DNA of 64,000 nucleotides from Limnomonas spitsbergensis. Taxonomy: Eukaryota > Chlorophyta > Chlorophyceae > Chlamydomonadales. The stretch covers positions 57,185 through 121,184 of the forward strand of contig JAYJMM010000067.1 of assembly GCA_037349105.1 (NCBI GenBank). Reading direction: 5' to 3'. Position 1 is the stretch's first letter, and each line of letters starts with the position of its first letter. Of the stretch, positions 19,226 to 29,149 are shown in pieces. The position numbers and the translations under genes are program-made. The notes under the pieces were generated by a model. That model was given only the letters and a program-made list of their open reading frames with translations. It did no database searches and had not been told where the DNA came from.

Positions 19226-19925
19226 GCAGTGCGGCATTGCTTCTAGACCTTCCGGTATGTATTTGTAAGCGGCCAGATCATCTCAAACCGCCAGGCATTA
19301 GGCTAGTGATAACATAGCCTTGTTCGGTCTATGGACGGTGCTTTGTTGCTCTAATCTTCAAGGCCTAGTCATAATCGTAACTGATCACTTTTCAATAGTA
19401 AATGTTGTGTTAATCTGCCTATGAAATGATGTTAACGTTCTTTGGGTTCAACTCCCTTGGTCAAACGGCCGTAACTACTCTGGGATTTATATAATGACGC
19501 GAGTCTCGTGTCAGTCCGGAAGTCGTGAGAGACACGGCGGGCGATACTGCTTTCGTGTGGTCACCGGCGGAGTTTTCGCGAGTGGGGCAACGGAGTTGTG
19601 TCGTCTCAGTAGCGGCCATGACGATGCTGGCAGCAGCGTACCTCACATCCAAGCTTTGATTCCAGGTGGGTGCGACACACTGTTCATTGGAGTCATCACG
19701 GTTGGCGTCTAGCGTCTTCATCAATCTTAGGGCGACAGCTGCCTTGTTTTCAGAGACACTTTTGGAACCATCAATGCGAAAAACTTGCAACCATTACACC
19801 TTCGATTTACTTTGCAACAATGTGCGCAAGGGTTCATACGATATCTCGTTGATGAAAAGCCATGAGGCGATGTCATACGTAGGCACTGTATAGTAAAGCA
19901 GAACTAAGTCGGCTGTGGGCTTCTT
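19226..19925. other. Unique DNA with an unassigned minus-strand ORF (19461-19790)
   Basis: A 109-residue minus-strand frame (starts MQVFRIDGSKSVSENKAAVA) lies in non-repetitive DNA. I do not recognise it: it has no membrane segment, signal peptide or motif. It could be an exon, as its stop is close to an ordinary-looking flank, but nothing confirms this. The rest of the stretch holds nothing I can name. Confidence 0.25.
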
Positions 19926-20261
19926 ATCACCGCAGAAGTATGAGAAGCAACGCGTAACGATGAAAAACACTTTTAAACGATGAAAAACACTTCAGATGTA
20001 TGAGAATCAATTCAGAAGTATGAAATCACTTCTTAACTGTCGAATCCCAACAGTGACGGTACTCTATCAACAGCGGCTGTTGCCCGTAAACCGTGACTGT
20101 TGGTACTCAACAGCGCCTGTCGGACTTCTCCTGTTAAATCGCGACAGCCGCTGTCGAAATAGTACCGTCACCGTTGAGATTCGCAACAGCCGCTGTCGAA
20201 ATTCTACCGTCACTGTTGACAATCAACAGTGGTGAATTGATTCTCATACTTCTGCGGTGAT
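19926..20261. mobile_element. 336-bp inverted-repeat (foldback/MITE-like) element
   Basis: Left end ATCACCGCAGAAGTATGAGA at 19926 and its complement ending at 20261 form a 21-base perfect terminal inverted repeat that continues imperfectly for about 10 more bases. The interior is itself rich in inverted words (CAACAGCGGCTGTTG, GACAGCCGCTGTC, ACAGTGACGGT / ACCGTCACTGT), so it could fold on itself. No target-site duplication beyond a possible TT is seen, and there is no coding frame. Confidence 0.6.
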
Positions 20262-20386
20262 TTCCCCACTTCCGCGGTGATTTCCTACTTCCGCGTTGAT
20301 TTCCCCACTTCCGCGTTGATTTCCCCACTTCCGCGTTGATTTCCTCACTTCCGCGGTGATTTCCCTACTTCCGCGGCGATAGAAAG
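20246..20386. repeat. 20-bp tandem repeat grown from the element end, about 7 copies
   Basis: The unit is ACTTCCGCGGTGATTTCCCC with G/T variation. The first unit overlaps the right terminal repeat of the 19926-20261 element (ACTTCTGCGGTGAT), so the array appears to have expanded from that end. Confidence 0.85.
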
Positions 20387-20535
20387 CTCACCACCGTCTA
20401 ATGTCGCCACATCATTCATGCGTATGATACTTACAGAGATACCCTCAATGCTTTCCATCGACAAGTTATCGTTTGAAGCCTTTTCTCATTTCTTTACATC
20501 CACAGCCATAAATCTCCCTTGTAACGTACTTTTAC
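20387..20535. other. Short unique gap between arrays
   Basis: About 150 bases of non-repetitive DNA with no frame or motif that I can support. Confidence 0.4.
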
Positions 20536-22415
20536 TGGTCCGGTCCGTATTCATTTGCGCAACCTCTTAAGGCATTGGCTGCAGCATTCCTTCCTAGTTG
20601 AAGAGAGTGTGCACTGCAGGCCTGGTCCGTATTCATTTGCGCAACCTCTCAAGGCATTTGCTGCAGCATTCCTTCTTGGTTAAAGAGAGTGTGCACACCT
20701 GGCCTGGTCCATATTCATTTGCGCAACCTCTTAAGGCATTTTACTGCAACATTCCTTCCTGGTTGAAGAGAGTGTGCACTGCTGGCCTGGTCCCTATTCC
20801 TTTGCGCAACCTCTTAAGACATTTGCTGCAGTATTACTTCCTGGTTGAAGAGAGTGTGCATAGCTGGCCTGGTCCGTATTTATTTGCGCAACCTCTTAAG
20901 GCATTGGCTGCAACATTCCTTCCTGGTTGAAGAGAGTGTGCACTGCAGGCCTGGTCCGTATTCATTTGCGCAACCTCTCAAGGCATTTGCTGCAGCATTC
21001 CTTCCTGGTTAAAGAGAGTGTGCACACCTGGCCTGGTCCATATTCATTTGCGCAACCTCTTCAGGAATTTGCTGCAGCATTCCTTTCTGGTTGAAGAGAG
21101 TGTGCACAGCTGGCCTGGTCCCTATTCATTTGCGCAACCTCTTAAGGCATTTGCTGCAGCATTCCTTCCTGGTTAAAGAGAGTGTGCACTGCAGGCCTGG
21201 TCCGTATTCATTTGCGCAACCTCTTAAGGCATTGGCTGCATCATTCCTTTCTGGTTGAAGAGAGTGTGCACTGCTGGCCTGGTCAGTATTCATTTGCGCA
21301 ACCTCTTAAGACATTTGCTGCAATATTACTTCCTAGTTGAAGAGAGTGTGCACAGCTGGCCTGGTCCGTATTTATTTGCGCAACCTCTCAAGGTGTTTGC
21401 TGCATCATTCTTTCCTGTTTGAAGAAAGTGTGCACTGCAGGCCTGGTCCGTAATCATTTGCGCAACCTCTTAAGGCATTGGCTGCATCATTCCTTCCTGT
21501 TTGAAGAGAGTATGCACTGCTGGCATGGTCCGTAATCATTTGCGCAACCTCTTAAGGCATTTGCTGCAGCATTCCTTTCTGGTTGAAGAGAGTGTGCACA
21601 GCTGGCCAGGTCCCTATTCATTTGCGCAACCTTTTAAGGCATTTGCTGCAGCATTCCTTCCTGGTTGAAGAGAGTGTGCACTGCTGGCCTGGTCCCTATT
21701 CCTTTGCGCAACCTCTTAAGGCATCTGCTGGAGCATTCCCTTCTGGTTGAAGAGAGTGTGCACAGCTGGCCTGGTCCCTATTCCTTTGCGCAACCTCTTA
21801 AGGCATTGGCTGCAGCATGTCTTCCTGGTTGAAGAGAGTGTGCACTGCTGGCCTGGTCTGTATTCATTTGCGCAACCTCTTAAGGCATTTGCTGTAGCAT
21901 TCCTTTCTGGTTGAAGAGAGTGTGCACAGCTGGCCTGGTCCATATTCCGTTGCGCAACCTCTTAAGGCATCTGCTGCAACATTCCTTTCTGGTTGAAGAG
22001 AGTGTGCACTGCTGGCCGGGTCCGTATTTACTTGCGCAATCTCTTAAGACATTTGATGCAGTATTACTTCCTGGTTGAAGAGAGTGCGCACAGCTGGCCT
22101 GGTCCGTATTTATTTGCCAAACCTCTTAAGGTGTTTGCTTCAGCATTCTTTCCTGTTTGAAGAGAGTATGCACTGCTGGCCTGGTCCCTATTCATTTGCG
22201 CAACCTCTTAAGGCATTGGCTGCATCATTCCTTCCTGTTTGAAGAGAGTATGCACTGCTGGCCTGGTCCGTATTCATTTGCGCAACCTCTTAAGACATTT
22301 GCTGCAACATTCCTTTCTGGTTGAAGAGAGTGTGCACAGCTGGCCTGGTCCCTATTCATTTGCGCAACCTTTTAAGGCATTTGCTGCAGCATTCCTTCCT
22401 GGTTGAAGAGAGTGT
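20536..22415. repeat. 82-bp satellite, about 23 copies, cut in mid-unit at the right
   Basis: TTTGCGCAACCTCTTAAGGC recurs every 82-83 bases (first GCGCAACC words at about 20557, 20639, 20721, 20804, 20886). Each unit ends TTGAAGAGAGTGTGCACTGC before the next CTGGTCC. The final unit stops at GAAGAGAGTGTG, where telomere repeats begin. Copies differ by scattered substitutions with no strict higher order that I could see. Confidence 0.93.
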
Positions 22416-22479
22416 GGGTTTAGGGTTTAGGGTTTAGGGTTTAGGGTTTAGGGTTTAGGGTTTAGGGTTTAGGGTTTAG
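22416..22479 (+). repeat. Interstitial telomeric tract, about 9 TTTAGGG units
   Basis: Sixty-four bases of GGGTTTA repeats, perfect until a terminal TTTAGTTTTAG. The orientation is the same as the terminal telomere at 63420-64000. It is fused directly to a truncated 82-bp unit, so it looks like a former chromosome end that was later extended. Confidence 0.97.
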
Positions 22480-24120
22480 TTTTAGTCTTTTCATTTCAAC
22501 ATCCTGCCTGTCTCTTTGAACGAAGCGCCGCCCTACCAAGACACGCATGCGCGCATATACGCCGCTTTCTGCTGTTTCGAACACTGTTTTATCTAACGTG
22601 CCATACACGCCTGATGCCTCAGGTGACAGCAACAACATGTTCACCCATCAGTTTTTTGCAACAACATCTTACCGATCTGCGTCGAAGCCACGCCGCACCA
22701 CTCCGATCTCCAATCTTCTTGCTTCGTCTACAGGTTGGCCACGCAGCCCTCGCCAGCTGTGCTGCCTGAGCGCAGCAAGAGGTGGCAGGAGGGCACACCC
22801 AGCGCGATTGCAGTGCATCTGATAAAGCAATCATGCAAAGCGTACCTCGCCGTTCCTACAGCTCCACGATCAGTGTTACTACTAGATGGTGTTGCATGAT
22901 GTTGAGCGAAACCTCTGGTTGATCTTGTAGGCCTACACCAGGAATGCCAATCTCAACAGACGGCCATGATACGCCTGGAGACCGAACGTCTCGACGCCAC
23001 AGCCATGGGGCAACGTTCCACACTTTGTACCACCTGTCGACGATCTGGAATGCACTTCTCAGTACCACCAGTGTACCAGTCCCTTCTTGAAAGATCAACC
23101 AATTCAGGTGAGCTTGGTAGCACACGTAATGCTACGCTCTGATGGCGACCCAGCTTCATCCTGATATGCCCGATCATGCTTTGCCACGGATTGGATCTTG
23201 TATGAAGTTCTCTGAGTAACGCGTTGTACTCATACGCAATGTAATGTATAAGCAGCATCTTCCTCATGCGTACCGTCAGGTACCCAACACACCGGGGGCC
23301 GACATCCCCACGCATCCCCAAAGCGCCATCGTAAACGCAAGAACAAGGTAGATCGAGAAGCCCAGCAACTACCATCCCCTGTGCACAAGACTCCATCACC
23401 TTGCTACATCAGATCAGAGTGCCACAACCACTCGACCACACGACCACTCGACTCGACCTTCCTGCTGTTTGCTGGATGAAAGGCAAGTAACAGCGTGTCC
23501 CTCCCGCATGGCCCTCCAGCATGGGCCATGTGCCCTCTAGCCTGTCCATACCCCCCCCTCCCCCTCGTGCTTACACCCCAGGCCATCAGCCACAAGTAAA
23601 TTACAGAGCAAGGTACCAGTACCTGTCCCCGTGCACACGACTCCACCTCCATGTTTTTATCAGAGCAGCGTACAAGTACATGTCCCCATGCACAAGACTC
23701 CACCATCCTGATACATCAAGGCAAAGTAACAGAACCCCCTCCCCAAACACCTCTCCCCCTCAGCTGCCTAGCTCATGCAGTCCACATATCCCCCTTTGCT
23801 GCCTAGATCCAGCAGTCCACCTCTCCCCCTCAGCTGCCCAGGTCTTGCATGCCAAAGATCCCCCACAACTGCCCAGCAATTTAGGTTCCAGCCACTCAAA
23901 GTCCAACCAGTCAGGGTCCAGCCACATCCAGTACCCCCATGTGCTCTCCTAGACTCTCCCACATACCCTCCCGTACATCCCATGCCATAAAGCATGCACC
24001 CTTTATGTCCCTTGCTACCACAGGACTAGGCTGGCTGGCCTACCATGCATCATGATCGTCTGAAGGTACCCAAGCCCAGCCTCATCACCTACTGCTTCTC
24101 AACAGCCAAAGCACTCCACA
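22480..24120. other. Apparently unique subtelomeric DNA, no gene supported
   Basis: Frames on both strands overlap extensively (for example 22547-22822 plus, 22953-23399 minus, 23521-23952 plus). None has a recognisable domain, and the last is proline/serine-rich in step with rising C content. From about 23,700 the sequence becomes CCTCCCC-rich and grades into the 44-bp array. The 148-residue minus frame at 22953-23399 is the best candidate but is unsupported. Confidence 0.4.
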
Positions 24121-25050
24121 TGCCCAGCTCATGGCCAGACACATCCCCTCTCCCCCCATCACCTGCCCCAGCTCATGGCCAGACACATCCCCTCTCCCCC
24201 CATCACATGTCCCAGCTCATGGCCAGACACATCCCCTCTTCCCCCACCACCTGTCCCAGCTCATGGCCAGACACATCCCCTCTCCCCCCACCACCTGCTC
24301 CAGCTCATGGCCAGACACATCCCCTCTCCCCCCACCACCTGCTCCAGCTCCTGGCCAGACACATCCCCTCTCCCCCCACCACCTGCTCCAGCTCATGGCC
24401 AGACACATCCCCTCTCCCCCCACCACCTGCTCCAGCTCCTGGCCAGACACATTCCCTCTCCCCCCACCACCTGCTCCAGCTCCTGGCCAGACACATCCCC
24501 TCTCCCCCCACCACCTGTCCCAGCTCATGGCGAGACACATCCCCTCTCCTCCCACCACCTGCTCCAGCTCATGGCCAGACACATCCCCTCTCCCCCCACC
24601 ACCTGCTCCAGCTCATGGCCAGACACATCCCCTCTCCCCCCACCACCTGTCCCAGCTCATGGCCAGACACATCCCCTCTCCCCCCACCACCTGCTCCAGC
24701 TCATGGCCAGACACATCCCCTCTCCCCCCATCACATGTCCCAGGTCATGGCCAGACACATCCCCTCTCCCCCCACCACCTGTCCCAGCTCATGGCCAGAC
24801 ACATCCCATCTCCCCCCATCACCTGTCCCAGCTCATGGCCAGACACATCCCCTCTCCCCCCACCACCTGCTCCAGCTCATGGCCAGACACATCCCCTCTC
24901 CCCCCATCACATGCCCCAGCTCATGGCCAGACACATCCCCTCTCCCCCCATCACCTGCCCCAGCTCATGGCCAGACACATCCCCTCTCCCCCCATCACAT
25001 GTCCCAGCTCATGGCCAGACACATCCCCTCTCCCCCCACCACCTGTCCCA
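24121..25050. repeat. 44-bp satellite, about 21 copies
   Basis: The unit is CATGGCCAGACACATCCCCT followed by CTCCCCCCACCACCTGTCCCAGCT, 44 bases. Variants alternate CACCACCTGCTCC, CATCACCTGTCCC and CATCACATGTCCC. The same unit recurs in short runs inside all eight anchor modules. Three plus-strand frames stay open for hundreds of codons (up to 472) because neither the unit nor its frame shifts (44 is not a multiple of three) create stops. Confidence 0.95.
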
Positions 25051-28000
25051 TATCAGTAACCTGCCTCCTCCCTCCTACCCCTCACCCTTACCCCATAACA
25101 GCTGTGGATCAGTAGCCTGCCTTCTCCCTCCCACCCAGAACAGCTGTGGACCAGTCAGCTGCCTCCTCCCTCCCAATCCTCACCCTTACCCCAGAACAGC
25201 TGTGGACCAGTCAGCTGCATCCTCCCTCCCACCCTTCACCCTTACCCCAGAACAGCTGTGGATCAGTCAGCTGCCTCCTCCCTCCCACCCCTCACCCTTA
25301 CCCCATAACAGCTGTGGACCAGTCAGCTGCCTCCTCCCTCCCACCCCTCACCCTTACCCCAGAACAGCTGTGGATCAGTCAGCTGCCTCCTCCCTCCCAC
25401 CCTTCACCCTTACCCCAGAACAGCTGTGGACCAGTCAGCTGCCTCCTCCCTCCCACCCCTCACCCTTACCCCAGAACAGCTGTGTATCAGTAACCTGCCT
25501 CCTCCCTCCTACCCCTCACCCTTACCCCAGAACAGCTGTGGATCAGTAACCTGCCTCCTCCCTCCTACCCCTCACCCTTACCCCAGAACAGCTGTGGATC
25601 AGTAGCCTGCCTCCTCCCTCCTACCCCTCACCCTTACCCCAGAACAGCTGTGGACCAGTCAGCTGCCTCCTCCCTCCCAATCCTCACCCTTACCCCAGAA
25701 CAGCTGTGGATCAGTAGCATGCCTCCTCCCTCCCACCCTTCACCCTTACCCCAGAACAGCTGTGGATCAGTCAGCTGCCTCCTCCCTCCCACCCCTCACC
25801 CTTACCCCAGAACAGCTGTGGATCAGTCAGCTGCCTCCTCCCTCCCAATCCTCACCCTTACCCCAGAACAGCTGTGGATCAGTAGCATGCCTCCTCCCTC
25901 CCACCCTTCACCCTTACCCCAGAACAACTGTGGACCAATCAGCTGCCTCCTCCCTCCCAACAGCTGTGGATCAATCAGCTGCCTCCTCCCTCCCACCCCT
26001 CACCCTCACCCCAGAACAGCTGTGGATCAGTCAGCTGCCTCCTCCCTCCCAATCCCCACCCTAACCCCAGAACAGCTGTGGATCAGTCAGCTGCCTCCTC
26101 CCTCCCACCCTTCACCCTTACTTCAGAACAGCCGTGGATCAGTCACCTGCCTCCTCCCTCCTACCCTCCACCCTTACCCCAGAACAGCTGTGGATCAGTC
26201 AGCTGCCTCCTCCCTCCCACCCTCCACCCTTACCCCAGAACACCTGTGGACCAGTCAGCTGCCTCCTCCCTCCCAATCCCCACCCTAACCCCAGAACAGC
26301 TGTGGATCAGTCAGCTGCCTCCTCCCTCCCAATCCTCACCCTTACCCCAGAACAGCTGTGGACCAGTCAGCTGCCTCCTCCCTCCCAATCCCCACCCTTA
26401 CCCCAGAACAGCTGTGGATCAGTGAGGTGCCTCCTCCCTCCCACCCTTCACCCTTACCCCAGAACATCTGTGGACCAGTAACTTGCCTCCTCCCTCCCAC
26501 CCTTCACCCTTACCCCAGAACAGCTGTGCACGAGTCAGCTGTCTCCTCCCTCCCACCCTTCACCCTTACCCCAGAACAGCTGTGGATCAATCAGCTGCCT
26601 CCTCCCTCCCACCCCTCACCCTCACCCCAGAACAGCTGTGGATCAGTCAGCTGCCTCCTCCCTCCTACCCCTCACCCTTACCCCATAACAGCTGTGGATC
26701 AGTCAGCTGCCTCCTCCCTCCCACCCTCCACCCTTACCCCAGAACAGATGTGGACCAGTCAGCTGCCTCCTCCCTCCCAATCCCCACCCTTACCCCAGAA
26801 CAGCTGTGGATCAGTGAGCTGCCTCCTCCCTCCCACCCTTCACCCTTACCCCAGAACATATGTGGACCAGTCAGCTGCAACCTCCCTCCCACCCTTCACC
26901 CTTACCCCAGAACAGCTGTGGATCAGTCAGCTGCCTCCTCCCTCCTACCCCTCACCCTTACCCCAGAACAGCTGTGGATCAGTAACTTGCCTCCTCCCTC
27001 CCACCCTTCACCCTTACCCCAGAACAGCTGTGCACAAGTCAGCTGCCTCCTCCCTCCCACCCTTCACCCTTACCCCAGGACAGCTGTGGATCAGTCAGCT
27101 GCCTCCTCCCTCCCACCCCTCACCCTTACTTCAGAACAGCCGTGGATCAGTCACCTGCCTCCTCCCTCCTACCCCTCACCCTTACCCCAGAACAGCTGTG
27201 GATCAGTCAGCTGCCTCCTCCCTCCCAATCCTCACCCTTACCCCAGAACAGCTGTGGATCAGTGAGCTGCCTCCTCCCTCCCACCCTTACCATTACCCCA
27301 GAACAGCTGTGGATCAGTAACCTGCCTCCTCCCTCCTACCCCTCACCCTTACCCCAGAACAGCTGTGGACCAGTCAGCTGCCTCCTCCCTCCTACCCCTC
27401 ACCCTTACCCCAGAACAGCTGTGGACCAGTCAGCTGCCTCCTCCCTCCCAATGCTCACCCTTACCCCAGAACAGCTGTGGATCAGTCAGCTGCCTCCTCC
27501 CTCCCAACAGCTGTGGATCAATCAGCTGCCTCCTCCCTCCCACCCCTCACCCTTACCCCAGAACAGCTGTGGATCAGTCAGCTGCCTCCTCCCTCCTACC
27601 CCTCACCCTTACCCCAGAACAGCTGTGGATCAGTAACTTGCCTCCTCCCTCCCACCCTTCACCCTTACCCCAGAACAGCTGTGCACCAGTCAGCTGCCTC
27701 CTCCCTCCCACCCTCCACCCTTACCCCAGAACAGCTGTGGACCAGTCAGCTGCCTCCTCCCTCCCACCCCTCACCCTTACCCCAGAACAGCTGTGGATCA
27801 ATCAGCTGCCTCCTCCCTCCCAATGCTCACCCTTACCCCAGAACAGCTGTGGATCAGTCAGCTGCCTCCTCCCTCCCACCCTCCACCCTTACCCCAGAAC
27901 AGCTGTGGATCAGTCAGTTGCCTCCTCCCTCCCAATCCTCACCCTTACCCCAGAACAGCTGTGGATCAGTAACCTGCCTCCTCCCTCCTACCCCCCACCC

Positions 28001-28130
28001 TTACCCCAGAACATAGGTGGATCAGTCAGCTTCCTTCTCCCTCCCACCCTTCACCCTTACCCCAGAACAGCTGTGGACCTGTCAGCTGCCTCCTCCCTCC
28101 CACCCTTCACCCTTACCCCAGAACAGCTGT
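25051..28130. repeat. 56-bp satellite array A0
   Basis: The monomer reads CTGCCTCCTCCCTCCCACCC, TTCACCCTTACCCCAGAACA, GCTGTGGATCAGTCAG (56 bases). Common variants: CAATCC for CACCCT, GGACCAG for GGATCAG, AGTAACCTG and AGTAGCCTG for AGTCAGCTG, and shortened 34-base units (CCCACCCAGAACAG). The plus strand is nearly free of G except in AACAGCTGTGGATCAG. Two CAGCTG palindromes occur per monomer. This first array joins the 44-bp array at CCTGTCCCA|TATCAGTAACC. Confidence 0.96.
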
Positions 28131-29149
28131 AGACACGTCCCCTCTCCCCCCATCACCTGTCCCAGCCCATGGCCAGACACATCCCCTCTCCCCCCACCAC
28201 CTGCACCAGCTCATGGCCAGACACCTCCCCTCTTCCCCCACCACCTGTCCCAGCCAGAACAGGTATGGATCAGTCAGCTGCATCCTCCCTCCCAACCCTC
28301 ACCCTTACCCTCCTCACCTCTGCACCTGCCAGCCCAGGGCCATTTACATTTTTGGCATTTTGGTCAGCTGCTTCATATCCTTTCACTCCACATCTGGCCA
28401 GCTCTCCACCTACTTACTGTACCTTTCTTCCCTATTTTCAGAAGATCAACCAACATCCCAAGTCTCCAACCAAGAGGCCTATCATCTTGCAAGCTCAAGT
28501 CCACGTTCCCGCCAGTAAGCACCAAATAAATGCACCAAATAAATGCACATCAATGCCCTGCCCCCATCACCTGTCCCAGCTCATGGCCAGACACATCCCC
28601 TCTCCCCCCATCACCTGTCCCAGCTCATGGCCAGACACATCCCCTCTCCCCCCATCACCTGTCCCAGTTCATGGCCAGACACATCGCCTTTCTCCACACC
28701 ACCTTGCATCCGTCACTTCGTAGCTTTCGTATATTGTGTCTTGCACACTTTAATCAAAGCACCCATACCAAAGATAAAATCTGTAGGAGTAGGAGTTGTG
28801 AGTCAACCTGGGCATTGCTTGCTGTACCTGCCTTGTACCATCCATGTATTAAGATGTACATGAGGCCCACATGGCAGTACAGTATCCTTAGAAAATTCGC
28901 AAACCCTGCATTGCCTGAACCCTCCAGCTTTCCTTTCAATTCCTAGGTCCTGAGCCATCCAGCCTTGCCACCAACCCTGTATCCTGAGTCCTCCAGCCTT
29001 GCACTCAACCCCTAGGTCCTAAACCCTCCAGCCTTGCACTCAACCCCTGGGTCCTAAACCCTCCAGCCCACTGGGCAGGACAACTCGTAAGAATATTCTG
29101 GAACCCTGCCCCCTCGTGTGCTAGGCTGCACATCCTACCCCTTATCTCA
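28131..29149. repeat. Anchor module, copy 1 (1,019 bp)
   Basis: The module has five parts: about 2.5 copies of the 44-bp unit; a degenerate 56-bp-like piece with AGAACAGGTATGGATCAG; about 230 bases of mixed sequence with ATTTACATTTTTGGCATTTT; three more 44-bp units; then about 470 bases that end in a roughly 36-bp repeat containing CCTAAACCCTCCAGCC. It lacks convincing coding potential on either strand. Copy 1 carries ACCCTGTATCC (28974) and a private C (ACACCTCCCC, about 28210). Confidence 0.93.

Noticed and set aside
16393..19317. Cysteine-rich repeat ORFs on plus and lysine/arginine-rich ORFs on minus
   Set aside because: Both strands are open because the 30-bp unit is stop-free; this is a repeat artefact unless transcription is shown.
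22416..22479. End-to-end chromosome fusion signature
   Set aside because: A fusion would show head-to-head telomere repeats; here the tract is in a single orientation matching the terminal telomere.
22953..23399. 148-residue minus-strand ORF in the unique segment beyond the interstitial telomere
   Set aside because: No recognisable fold or motif, and competing frames overlap it; kept only as part of the intergenic description.
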